A DNA stretch of 64,000 nucleotides from NCBI GenBank assembly GCA_015075175.1, contig JABTUV010000001.1:946001-1010000 (forward strand). Reading direction: 5' to 3'. Below the pieces are notes generated by a model. It was not told the origin of the DNA. It searched no databases and was given only the letters and a program-made list of their open reading frames with translations. Origin of the DNA: a bacterium. Lineage in GTDB: Bacteria > Hinthialibacterota > Hinthialibacteria > H5-UNCL2. This document shows, one piece after another, positions 55,793 to 64,000 of this stretch. Every line of letters begins with the position of its first letter. The stretch's first letter is position 1. Position numbers and translations under genes: made by a program.

Positions 55793-58432
55793 CTATTCGG
55801 CATGGTCGATCCAGAGGTCGTCGCTCGTGCCGGGTTTGCGATCCGGGCCGGAGCTGACCAGATAGTAACCCTCGCCGGCCGGCAGGAGTCGATAGGGCTG
55901 GTCCCAACTGTCGCGGGCGAGACCGGCGGCCTTGGCTCCGAACTTCTCCGCGACGAATCGGTCCAGATCGACCGGCAGCGTCCGCGCGCCCGCCAGCGCC
56001 GCGTCCAGCCGCTGCATCTCCATGCCCGTGGCCAGGCTGTAGGCGTAGTCGAGCGGACGGTAGCTGCGAGGCGCCGGCGCCAACGACGCGGGATCGAAAC
56101 CGGCCGTTTCAGGCTCCGGCAGGACGGCCAGCTCCAGGTCGCGGGCCGCTTCAAAGCCAAAGTAGGGTGGCCGCGCCTCTCCTGCCGGCAACGCCGCCGG
56201 TTGGGAGGCATACAAGGCCCCGAAGCGGTCCAGCGCCACCAACCCAGGCCCATCGGCGACTTCCACGTCAGCCAGTAGCCCCCCATCCACGAGCGGCAGC
56301 GTCCAGTCCGGTGCGGCCCGCCCGCTCCACTCGACGCGCCCGAAGGCGTCCACGCGCGCGAACGCTTCGCCGGCGCGCACCAGCCGCTTCCAGTTGTTTT
56401 GCGTTCCCAAGGCGAAGGCGACCGCCGGCGCGCCGCCGAAGGCGTGCACTCCGCCCATGTTGTCCAGAATCCAGCCGCCGGCGCCGCTATCGTCGGTTAG
56501 CACCAGGTCGACGGCGTATTGCGTCACGCCGTTCAAGGGCGGCGTAATCGAGGCGGCTTCAGCTACCGCGGGGTCCGCCGAACCGCCCGCCCACAGGCCG
56601 CCGTTGCGATCCAGCACGAAAAAGCCATACTCGCCCTCCTCCTCCGACGCGACATGGCAAAGCTCCAGATCGACGGCGCGGTCGCCCGGCTCGGGATAAA
56701 AGTAGAACGATTGCGAGGGCCGCCGCGCGCTGTAGGTGTGGAGCGCGCCGAAGCCGTCCAGGACCGCTATCCCCAGCCGCGCCTCGTTCTGCGCCGCCGG
56801 ACCGGCGACCGGTTGCATGGCGCGGGCGATGTTCCAGCCGAAGTACGGCCCGCCCGACAGCACCACGTTGCGGGCCGCGCCGCCGGCGTGCACTGCGCCG
56901 AAATCGTCCAGGACGAAGAACCCGATATGCGCGGCGTTGACGCCCACCGGTGGTGCAACCGGCTGCCGGTCGGGCAGAACTTCGACGGCGCCGGGACTCG
57001 CGGAACTGCGCGCGAGGCCGTCGGCGAGATTCTCGACCCAGAGGGCCGCCGGACCGGTCGGAGCGCCGGACGCGACCGAAAAGCGCAGGAGAACCAGCGC
57101 GCCGTCGCCGGAGAAAGGCTCCGCCGTGCCCGCGCTCGCGCCCACGCGCAGGCGTCCGGGTTCCACCAATCGCGCGGAGAGAAGGCTCCAGTTGCGACAG
57201 GCGGTGTCTTGCCGGGAGGCTTCCTCGAAGTTGAGGCGCGAGGGATCGAAGCGCACGTCCAGGCCGTAAGCAACCAGGTGCTCCGCGCCACGGACGTTGA
57301 CAGGCAGCGTAACGGCGTCGCCGGCGCGGGCTTCGTGCACCGCGAGCGCCAGGGCGCGGGCCGCGCCGCGGCGCGCCGCCGGCGCGCCCTCCCCCGAGGG
57401 AATGCCCGTCTTCTGCGCCGGCGAGAGATACATGCCGAAGATGTCGTGCGCATCGCCCGGCGTGACCGATCCGTCGCGGTCCACGTCGGCGGCCCGCCGC
57501 TCCAATTCGCCCAAAGTCGAGGCGCCCAGGTAGTGGGCGAAGGCGCATTGCGCGTCGCCCGGCGTGACGCGATGGTCGCGCGTCGGGTCGCCCAGCTGGT
57601 ACCATTGCACCGCGCCCGCGGCGGTCGGGTATCCCGCCAGGCCCGCGGCGGCGTTGGCCAGGCTGGGCGCCGCGCTCTGCCAGGCTCCACCCCGGCTATA
57701 GAAGCTCACGTTGAGCAGCGTCCCGGATTGCGCGATGGGTCCGCCCGAACCGGGGGCGCCCAGGACGCGCAACACGTTAGCAGAGACTTGCGTGCCCGTC
57801 ACGTTCCAGCCGGCCGACAGCGTCCCCTCCGTCCGGCAGGCGGCGTACTCCATCAGTCCGCCGTCAAACACCAGGTCGAAGGCGAAGCTGTCCAGCGGCC
57901 AAACCGCCGGCAGTTGAATCTGGATGGGGATCAGGAAATCCTCTTGGGCCTCGGCGACGGCGTCGCCGACTTGGACGAGCGCCGTACCTGGAGACGCGGT
58001 AAAAAAATCCACCCGCGAGCCGGGCGCGTCTTCGCTCCAGTCCGTCCAGCGGCCGTTGTTGTCTCGATACCGCACTTGGCAGCGGTACGCGCGGTTCCAC
58101 GTCAGCGCCTGACTGATCCGTACGTCGCCGCTCACGCCGTCCGAACCGGTATAAGCTCCCGGCGTATACCGGTGCAGGTTACCGGCTGGATCGGCTACGA
58201 AGCCCGTGTTGTAAACGAGGTTGAGGCCGTCATACACGCGCAGTTGGTATCCCGCCTGACCGACGGGATACAGGTCATTGCGAAAGGGGCTCCATGCGAA
58301 TTCCGGGGTCAGGGTCGGTGCCACGGCGGCAATTGCAACGAAAGAATTTGCATAAGCACCCAGAACGGCCAATATAGTAGCAATTAATCGTTTTAAAAAC
58401 GAATTATATCGTATAAAAGCAAACAGATTCAT
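55793..58432 (-). CDS. Large exported cohesin-dockerin-cohesin-propeller protein with a GspG-like C-terminus
   Basis: After a signal peptide (FLKRLIATILAVLGAYANSF) comes a fibronectin-like domain (TPEFAWSPFRNDLYPVGQAG). A first cohesin-type domain (LIPIQIQLPAVWPLDSFAFD) follows, then a dockerin pair (DPTRDHRVTPGDAQCAFAHY and DVDRDGSVTPGDAHDIFGMY), a second cohesin (AGDAVTLPVNVRGAEHLVAY), and six propeller-like repeats (FFVLDDFGAVHAGG, IAVLDGFGALHTYS, FFVLDRNGGLWAGG, WILDNMGGVHAFGG, FARVDAFGRVEWSG, LVALDRFGALYAS). The end (DSWDQPYRLLPAGEGYYLVS, then PGTSDDLW) resembles the calcium-binding C-terminus of GspG pseudopilins. The gene is intact. The start is uncertain: several Met codons lie between 58489 and 58432, and none has a clear ribosome site. 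Confidence 0.75.
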   Translation of the reverse strand: MNLFAFIRYNSFLKRLIATILAVLGAYANSFVAIAAVAPTLTPEFAWSPFRNDLYPVGQAGYQLRVYDGLNLVYNTGFVADPAGNLHRYTPGAYTGSDGVSGDVRISQALTWNRAYRCQVRYRDNNGRWTDWSEDAPGSRVDFFTASPGTALVQVGDAVAEAQEDFLIPIQIQLPAVWPLDSFAFDLVFDGGLMEYAACRTEGTLSAGWNVTGTQVSANVLRVLGAPGSGGPIAQSGTLLNVSFYSRGGAWQSAAPSLANAAAGLAGYPTAAGAVQWYQLGDPTRDHRVTPGDAQCAFAHYLGASTLGELERRAADVDRDGSVTPGDAHDIFGMYLSPAQKTGIPSGEGAPAARRGAARALALAVHEARAGDAVTLPVNVRGAEHLVAYGLDVRFDPSRLNFEEASRQDTACRNWSLLSARLVEPGRLRVGASAGTAEPFSGDGALVLLRFSVASGAPTGPAALWVENLADGLARSSASPGAVEVLPDRQPVAPPVGVNAAHIGFFVLDDFGAVHAGGAARNVVLSGGPYFGWNIARAMQPVAGPAAQNEARLGIAVLDGFGALHTYSARRPSQSFYFYPEPGDRAVDLELCHVASEEEGEYGFFVLDRNGGLWAGGSADPAVAEAASITPPLNGVTQYAVDLVLTDDSGAGGWILDNMGGVHAFGGAPAVAFALGTQNNWKRLVRAGEAFARVDAFGRVEWSGRAAPDWTLPLVDGGLLADVEVADGPGLVALDRFGALYASQPAALPAGEARPPYFGFEAARDLELAVLPEPETAGFDPASLAPAPRSYRPLDYAYSLATGMEMQRLDAALAGARTLPVDLDRFVAEKFGAKAAGLARDSWDQPYRLLPAGEGYYLVSSGPDRKPGTSDDLWIDHAE

Positions 58433-58786
58433 CATGGCAATGCAAAGGAATAGCAACATGTTTGCCAATAAATGATACATACATGTCACGTGTCATTATA
58501 AGAAGCGTGATACATTGACGTTAGATGAGATTAGCCAGAGTGCGATGCAACCGATTGAGACTGCCGTACGGCGATAATTGGGCGGGTCGTGTGGGCAGTA
58601 ATTGACATCAAAGTATTACAATATGCAACAAGTCGTTGTCGCGCATCCTGGCGTGGCTCGGGCATTCCTGCCCGAGGTGGAGGATGGGGCGTAAGGGTGG
58701 TTCTACCTACCATGCGGCGGCGAGTAGCCGCACTCAAAAGCGGCGGCAAGCAGCCGCATTCCATACAAGCGCAGCACGCCGCGCAA
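58433..58786. promoter_or_regulatory. AT-rich intergenic region with a TATAAT box
   Basis: About 350 bases, unusually AT-rich at 58370-58510. On the minus strand TATAAT (58500-58495) is a perfect -10 box for the cohesin-propeller gene. No matching -35 was found. No gene is recognised in the stretch. Confidence 0.4.
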
Positions 58787-59955
58787 CTACGAGGCCAGGT
58801 TGTTGACGATCTCGACGTAGCGGGCCTTTTTCCGGTCCCAGGTGTTCTCGGCGATGAACCTGCGACAATGCTCCACTTGCGACCTCATGCGAGCTCCGTC
58901 GCGGGCCAGACGGACGATGCAGCGCGCGCCATGTCCGCGCTGTTCTCCGGCTCCGAAGAGTTTGATCATGTCGTCGGTGAAGTAATATTCATCGACCTTG
59001 GTGCGAGAGGCGACAATGGGCAGGCCCGCCGCCATGAACTCCAGAATCTTGGTACTGAAGGCCTCGCCGGAGAAGCTCCCTCCCCGCTTGGGCACGATTC
59101 CCAGGGTGGCCGCGAACACCCCCAGGTTCCTCCATGGGAACCGGATCGTGAAAGTGAACGCACGAATCCAACCCCAGCCGCCCGCGCAACCCAAGAGCGA
59201 CTGGTAGTAATCGACGTTGCCGTAGTTGGCGTAGATGTGCGCCTCGATATCGGGAATCTCTCCGTGCTCTGGCCACGGCGCGGATGGCGATGTCCAGCCC
59301 GTGCAGGTAGGGAGACGGTTCCCGGATAGATCATGGTCACGCGCCCGTTGGCGCTGGGTTCCGCCGGCGTCTGAAAATGCTTTGGATCGGGATAGTTGAG
59401 CAGGGTGGTGCAACGTTCCGGGGGGATGCGGTCGCGCTCGATCAGCCTTTCTCGCGCCATAGATCATTGGCCACGATCACGTGGTCAGCGAATCGCACCG
59501 AGCCGCTCCGTCAGGCGCAACAGGCGCGCCAGGAGACTGTGCGGTCCCTGCTGAAACTTCTCGCAGAAGAACTCGGGCAGGATGTCGTGAATGTCCAGGA
59601 TCACCCGCGCGCCCATGAGCCGCGGCGCCAGCCCGATGAACACGTGAAAGTCGGGCACGTTGTGAATGTGCAGCACCCGATAGCGATACTTCCAATGATA
59701 ACCGACCAAGAGGACCGACACGCGCAGCATAAAGGCCAGCGTGCGGTACAGGTAGCTGAAGGCGCCCCGCTCGTTGTACTGCCGGTATTGCACTCGGTGC
59801 AAGCGGACGCCGTTGATGACGGCGTGGGCGGGCACGCCCTTCTTGCGCAGGGCGAACATGTCCACGTGGTGGCCAAGGCGCGCCAGTTCCTCCGCGTAGC
59901 GCCGGACGCGGTTGTCCGTCTCGTAAAACGTGTATGCGACCATGCAAACGTTCAT
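58787..59955 (-). pseudogene. Glycosyltransferase, family 4 type, frameshifted
   Basis: The N-terminal acceptor domain is clean (MNVCMVAYTFYETDNRVRRY, ALRKKGVPAHAVINGVRLHR, VLHIHNVPDFHVFIGLAPRL, VILDIHDILPEFFCEKF). The donor half lies in other frames after about 59490: IVANDLWRERLI, TLLNYPDPKHF, RVTMIYPGTVS, and FSTKILEFMAAGLPIVASRT with the nucleotide-sugar E-x7-E region, ending YVEIVNNLAS. At least three indels are needed to join them. It probably transfers a sugar in a surface polysaccharide pathway. Confidence 0.8.
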
Positions 59956-60116
59956 GACTGCCGATCCGGCGTTCTGACCTGGGCGAAATCGCGCGCGCCG
60001 GGGATGGTCAGGCCCCGAGGCTTGGCGATGACGGGGGATGAGAGCTTCGGTGCGCGTTTCCCTTTCATTTCATCGCAGCACTTGCCGCAAGTCAAGTTTA
60101 TTTTGGGCCGGCGTGG

Positions 60117-60683
60117 CTACGACAGCGCACTCGACTCGGGCGGAAACGCTTCCTCCAGCGCCAAGAGCGCCCGGATTTCCAGATTGACCGGATGGTCGGG
60201 GAAGACGTCGGCGCCTTTTCTGCCGCGGGGGTTGTCGGCGACCACCTGGCGCAGTTTTTCCGCCAAGTCGGCGTAGAGGCGCTCCCAGACCAGGAGTTCG
60301 CCGCCGCGGGCCAGGAAGTCGCGCACCTGACCCAGGGTCTCGGCGGTCAGGAGCAGGCCGTGTTCCGGGCAAACGTGTACGACCACGTAGCTGACGCGGG
60401 CAAACGATTTGCGCTGCATGGGTCGGGCGCACTGGGGGCAGGGGAAGTATTCCACCGAGCCGAAGAGTTCCGCCTCGGCCACGGCGCTTTTCTTGCGTTG
60501 CTGGCAAACCCGGCGCAGGGCGGCCAGGTCGTTGGGCGAAATGGTGCGCCGCACATCCGCGAGAAGGTCCGGCAGCCGGTTCCGTTCCAACCAGAGCCGC
60601 GGACAACGCCCGCAGGCCAGGAGTTCCACCCCCGCCTCTCTCGCCGGTTCCAGGGAGGAACCGCAGGCCGGACATATGAGCAT
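60117..60683 (-). CDS. Zinc-ribbon protein (zf-TFIIB type)
   Basis: The 188-residue protein starts MLICPACGSSLEPAREAGVE and has CxxC...CGRCPRLWLERNRL, the TFIIB-type zinc-ribbon pattern. A second ribbon is CPQCARPMQRKSF...CPEHGLLL. The helical C-terminus has no recognised function. The pair of ribbons suggests nucleic acid or protein binding. It is the gene next downstream of sppA on the same strand (39 bases apart) and may be cotranscribed with it. The 59956-60116 gap after it holds nothing recognised. Confidence 0.75.
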   Translation of the reverse strand: MLICPACGSSLEPAREAGVELLACGRCPRLWLERNRLPDLLADVRRTISPNDLAALRRVCQQRKKSAVAEAELFGSVEYFPCPQCARPMQRKSFARVSYVVVHVCPEHGLLLTAETLGQVRDFLARGGELLVWERLYADLAEKLRQVVADNPRGRKGADVFPDHPVNLEIRALLALEEAFPPESSALS

Positions 60684-60721
60684 GAGGTCAGTCCTTTGTG
60701 ACGTTGACTCGGTTCACGACC

Positions 60722-61670
60722 TTACGGCACGCGCAGCCGGTATTGCAGGAGCGGCTCTCGCACCGGCAGCCAGCCGGACAGGTCGGGCAGGCGCATGAAG
60801 AGAAAGCCGGGCCGGGCGCCGCGTCTCGCGCTCGTCCACGGGCGTATCATCGCCCACTCCGGCGCGCGCCGCCGCGCGACGGATCGCGTCCTCCAGGTCG
60901 CCCAACCCGTCGACCAGTCCCAGCCCCATCGCCTGCCGCCCGGTGTAGATGCGCCCTTCAGCCAGCTCCTTTACTTTCACGTCCAGATGGAAGTTCGGCT
61001 GGTCGACATAAAACGCCGCCAGCTTGTCCCCCCGTCCCTCCTTGACGATGCTTAGGAACTGCTCGTACACGTCGTCCACGGTCGACTGCAGCATGGCGCG
61101 GTCTTCCTCGCTCATGGGATACTCCCCGCCCGCCGTCTTGTGCCGGCCCGCCTTGATCCAATAGGTATGGATGCCGATGTTGTTGAAAAGATGCTCGTAG
61201 TTCTGGATGGCGATGACCACGCCGATGCTGCCGGTCAGGCAACTGCTGCTGGCCAGGATTTCATCCGCGGCGCAGGCCACGAAGTAGGCGCCCGAGGCTC
61301 CCACGTCGTCCAGATAAGCCACCACCGGCTTGCGGTACTTCGCCTTCCAGGCGCGCAGGCGATAGTACAGATGCTCGGAGGCGACGACGCCTCCGCCCGG
61401 GCTGGAGATGTGCAGCACCAGCCCCTTCACCGATCCCGACTTGCCGAAGTGGTCGAGAATCTGCTTCACCTTCTCTTCCGAGATGGAGTAGTCGTCGCCG
61501 ATCACGCCGTGCAGTTCCATCACGCCCAGGCGGGTCCCGATGCGGCTGAAGGAGGAGCCGGTGGAACGCGACGGCTGTGCAGGCCAAAAGAGCAGCGCGG
61601 CGACCATGAACATGACGGACGTCGTCATGAGCACGAACAGGATCAGAACCAGTTTGATGCCTTTGGACAT
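60722..61670 (-). CDS. sppA: Signal peptide peptidase SppA, with a C-terminal frameshift
   Basis: SppA is a membrane-bound serine protease that degrades cleaved signal peptides. An N-terminal transmembrane segment (KLVLILFVLMTTSVMFMVAA) is followed by the S49 domain. The catalytic Ser126 is in DDVGASGAYFVACA and Lys178 in WIKAGRHKTAGG; GRIYTGRQAMGLGLVDGLGD is typical. Length fits the short 36K-type enzyme. Near 60825 the frame shifts. The better ending (GFLFMRLPDLSGWLPVREPL, then YRLRVP) stops at 60722, while the uninterrupted frame gives an arginine/alanine-rich tail to 60714. Confidence 0.9.
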
Positions 61671-61787
61671 TTCGCACCTCGGCGCACGTGAGTTTCACGG
61701 CAAGTGTACACGCGGCGGCGACCGGCCCGCAAGCGGTGAATTGCGGCCGGGCGACGCGGTGAGTTGAAAGCGCACGAGCACCGCGCT

Positions 61788-61965
61788 GTCATTTCGACCG
61801 AAGGGAGAAATCTACCCCGCCGTAATCGCTGGTCGGCTGCGAGACAAAAGATTTCTCCCTTCGGTCGAAATGACAGCATCGGTCGAAATGACAGCATGGG
61901 TCGAAATGACAGCATCGGTCGAAATGACAGCATGGGTCGAAATGACAGCGCCTGCCGTTCCGCGG
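61788..61965. repeat. TGTCATTTCGACC palindrome with an 18-bp tandem tail
   Basis: A long hairpin (TGTCATTTCGACCGAAGGGA and its inverse at 61850-61875) is followed by five tandem copies of an 18-base unit, ATSGGTCGAAATGACAGC, alternating between ATC and ATG. It is the longest member of the repeat family in the window and lies between sppA and the second GH172 gene. Confidence 0.8.
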
Positions 61966-61983
61966 GCAGCAAGCCCCGCGGGT

Positions 61984-63546
61984 TCACCGGGCGCGATACC
62001 AGAACGCCGTGCTTTCCCAGAGCGGATGCTTCTCTTCGATCAGCGATTGCGCCGTGTTCCAGGGCATCATCTCTTCCACCACGCGGATGTTCTTCCGGAA
62101 GTTGAAGGCATCGTTCAAGTGGAAAGAGTAAACGCCCACGCGGCCCGGCCTCATGCGCACAAAGCCCGAGACCGCCTTCCGGTCGAACACGCACCAGCCC
62201 GAGTTGTAATACTCCTCGCTGCCGGTCCCGTGATAGCTGGGCGGCCAGGCGTCCTCGTCGCTCCAAATGAGCCAATCGCCCTCCCCCCACCAGATTTCCG
62301 ACGGCCAGTCGATGAAGAGGAAGTTGCCGACGTACTTGCCGCGGCCGGTTACGTCCAGGAGCACGTGGCCGGGCACGTTCTTGGGGCCGAACGTGGGATT
62401 GTCCGGAGAGCCGATGCGTTGGGTCCGGTACGTCGCCGCCAGGCGGCCCCAGTTATCGGGCAGGCTGCGGCGCTTCTCCGTCTGCGCCTTCACGACCACG
62501 CTCAGCTCGCCGGCGCCCTGGTATTCCAGCACGATGCGCGCGCCCCGGGCGAAAGGCATAGGCAGCGCGCACCACGCCTCGTCATGTTCAACTCCCACCA
62601 GAAGGCTCGAGAACAGGCTGCGCAGATCGTGGCCGTAATCGCCGTGGCCGAAGAAGCGCCCGGCGGGGACGTCCACGCTGGGCGAAGTCTCGCCGTCCCA
62701 GTACATCTTCAGGCGCAAGGCCAACAGACGGTCCCGCGTTGCGGGATGCGCGGCCAGCCGCAACTGGCGGATCACGCCCGAGCCGGAAAACCTGATCTCG
62801 GCGCTCTCCCCCCTGGCCAGGCGCATCGACTGCGCGCGCGTCCATTTTTCCACTTCCGGCGCGCCGCCCACGGCGCGCCGCCATGCCGTACAGACCTGGC
62901 CCACCTGGTCTGTCTCCTCGTCGGACAGCGGCCAGCGCAGCGTCTGGACCGGCGTCCCCGCCGGATAGCGAGTGTAAGTCAACTGCCAGTAATTGCCCCA
63001 CGGCACGTCAGGCCTCTTTTCATCCCGCAACGTCTCGGCGTCGGGATGGACCAATTCCACGCGCAAGTGCTTCTCAAACGGGATGGGAAAGAGCACGCCG
63101 GGATAGGTGATGCCGCGCGAGGGCCCGCGCCCGTTGAACGCCAGCGGCCAGGGAAACGGCCCATCCACGGGATCAAAGAAGCGGTTGGCGGGCATGTCCA
63201 GCCGCGGAGCGGTCTCGCCGTCAAAGAAGAAACGGATGCTCGTGCCCTCCAGCGCCGCTCCCACCACGCCGGTAAAGACGCGATGCAGGCACCCGGGTCC
63301 GTCCACGTCGAGGAGGATGTTCCGGTCGCCCGCAAGGCGCTTGTAGTCATGGCCGTCGCGGTTCCCGCCGCTGCGATCCCAGGTGCTTTCCATGGAGGTG
63401 TGGGAGTCTTCCAGCGCGGGCAGGTCTTCCAGCGAGTGAAGGTTGTGGAGAAACCAGCCCAGGTCGCGGGTTTGCGCGCGGGCGGGAGCGAGGCACGCGG
63501 CGGCCGAGAGTCCGATCACAATTGCGCGGGCGGCGAGACGGTGCAT
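61984..63546 (-). CDS. GH172 (DUF2961) family protein, exported form
   Basis: The 520-residue protein has a signal peptide (MHRLAARAIVIGLSAAACLA, cleavage near PARAQ). It shows the DUF2961 pattern: GPGCLHRVFTGVVG, RFFFDGETAPRLDMPANRFF, GRGKYVGNFLFIDWP, and the conserved SYHGTGSEEYYNSGWCVFD with a likely catalytic glutamate. Compared with the copy at 36438 it is exported and has an extra DGE-type segment (MYWDGETSPSVDVPAGRFF), as in two-module GH172 proteins. GGAGGG lies 6 bases before the ATG at 63546. Furanoside cleavage of surface or environmental glycans is likely; the substrate is unknown. Confidence 0.85.
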   Translation of the reverse strand: MHRLAARAIVIGLSAAACLAPARAQTRDLGWFLHNLHSLEDLPALEDSHTSMESTWDRSGGNRDGHDYKRLAGDRNILLDVDGPGCLHRVFTGVVGAALEGTSIRFFFDGETAPRLDMPANRFFDPVDGPFPWPLAFNGRGPSRGITYPGVLFPIPFEKHLRVELVHPDAETLRDEKRPDVPWGNYWQLTYTRYPAGTPVQTLRWPLSDEETDQVGQVCTAWRRAVGGAPEVEKWTRAQSMRLARGESAEIRFSGSGVIRQLRLAAHPATRDRLLALRLKMYWDGETSPSVDVPAGRFFGHGDYGHDLRSLFSSLLVGVEHDEAWCALPMPFARGARIVLEYQGAGELSVVVKAQTEKRRSLPDNWGRLAATYRTQRIGSPDNPTFGPKNVPGHVLLDVTGRGKYVGNFLFIDWPSEIWWGEGDWLIWSDEDAWPPSYHGTGSEEYYNSGWCVFDRKAVSGFVRMRPGRVGVYSFHLNDAFNFRKNIRVVEEMMPWNTAQSLIEEKHPLWESTAFWYRAR

Positions 63547-63684
63547 GGCGAACCCTCCGGGAACGGACGTTGCCGGCCACCACCGTAGCGCATCCCCCCT
63601 GGAATGAAAAGTCCTGGGCCGCATGGGCGTTGCATCGGGACGGAACGTGGTTATCATGCGGCATCCGGAGACTGGAGGCTGATC

Positions 63685-64000
63685 ATGTTGCAGCGAAGCG
63701 CCGTGCTGATGGGAGTTCTTACGGCGGTTGTGGGACTCGGCGCGCGGCCGGCTTGCGGCCAACAGGAACCGATGCCCGGTTGGCTGGACCTCACCGCGCG
63801 ATGGGAGACGCTGGGTCCGCCGCGCGGTACGCTCATGATCTGCGGCGGCGTTTACCACGTTTCGGACTTCGCGCGGTTCCTGGCGCTGGCCGGCGGCCCG
63901 GATGCCAGGATCGTGCTCATCCCCACCGCCCGTCCCGACTACGCCGCCCGCGCCGACTTCACGGCGCCCCACGAGCTGCGAAAGGCGGGCGCGCGCCACG
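63685..64000 (+). CDS. Exported cyanophycinase-like (S51) peptidase, N-terminal part, runs off the window
   Basis: The start is ATG at 63685 with GGAGG 7 bases upstream. A signal peptide (MLQRSAVLMGVLTAVVGLGA, cleavage near ACGQ) is followed by RGTLMICGGVYHVSDFARF and LAGGPDARIVLIPTARPDYA. This is the opening strand-loop pattern of cyanophycinase-type S51 serine peptidases. The catalytic GxSAG motif would lie outside the window. An exported member could release dipeptides from environmental polymers or act on other beta-linked peptides. Confidence 0.7.
   Translation, partial: MLQRSAVLMGVLTAVVGLGARPACGQQEPMPGWLDLTARWETLGPPRGTLMICGGVYHVSDFARFLALAGGPDARIVLIPTARPDYAARADFTAPHELRKAGARH

Noticed and set aside
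56519..58387. 622-residue open frame on the plus strand
   Set aside because: It is antisense to the cohesin-propeller gene, which has a signal peptide and clear domains.

Overview
The window comes from a high-GC bacterium with an outer membrane. It has type II secretion pseudopilin genes, many exported proteins, and Shine-Dalgarno-led genes that often overlap by 4 bases. The cohesin and dockerin modules, Thr-Pro-rich linkers, parallel beta-helix proteins, two GH172 (DUF2961) proteins and palindromic dispersed repeats suggest an uncultured lineage of the Sumerlaeota / Hydrogenedentota / Planctomycetota kind. This placement is an inference and is weak. Many genes carry one or more frameshifts, some of them compensated within one gene. 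Either the assembly contains indel errors or the left half has decayed heavily.

Layout, 0-16 kb. The window opens inside an IS21-family element (broken istA). A GT-rich stretch follows, which turns gradually into a long CRISPR array (repeats visible from about 2.5 kb, clean from 4.04 to 6.84 kb). The array sits directly downstream of a minus-strand type III-A operon in the order cas10, csm2, csm3, csm4, cas6, cas1, cas2. No csm5 and no CARF effector are present. A second, short series of decayed repeats lies between cas1 and cas6. Upstream of cas10 are remnants of a pseudopilin operon (truncated gspG, a GspH/J-like gene, a GspI-like tail), cut by an IS3-family remnant.

Layout, 16-36 kb. This is a decayed defence island on the plus strand: an SNF2-type helicase with a DUF3883-like end, an HD phosphohydrolase, a YwgA-like protein, a DUF1156 DNA methyltransferase interrupted by a REP-associated transposase, a small linker protein, and a DUF499 ATPase. 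An IS66 remnant, a cohesin/propeller protein and an intact ISNCY-type element follow.

Layout, 36-64 kb. This is better preserved chromosome. It holds a decayed tRNA-Leu copy and an intact tRNA-Leu, two GH172 genes, a giant beta-helix protein with a C-terminal dockerin (split by an in-frame TGA), a radical SAM gene, a matrixin protease, aroE-aroK, a cohesin/Thr-Pro/dockerin/formylglycine-enzyme-like protein, asnB, an acyl carrier protein, a second beta-helix protein, a large cohesin-dockerin-propeller protein with a GspG-like tail, a glycosyltransferase, a zinc-ribbon protein, sppA, and the start of a cyanophycinase-like gene. The cohesins and dockerins suggest a cell-surface assembly.

The most striking signal is in the spacers. 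Several different spacers encode the same short peptides and differ mainly at synonymous positions. All of them read as sense on the plus strand, while the array is probably transcribed from the minus strand. The crRNAs would then be antisense to the mRNA of one conserved viral gene set, as expected for RNA-guided type III immunity.
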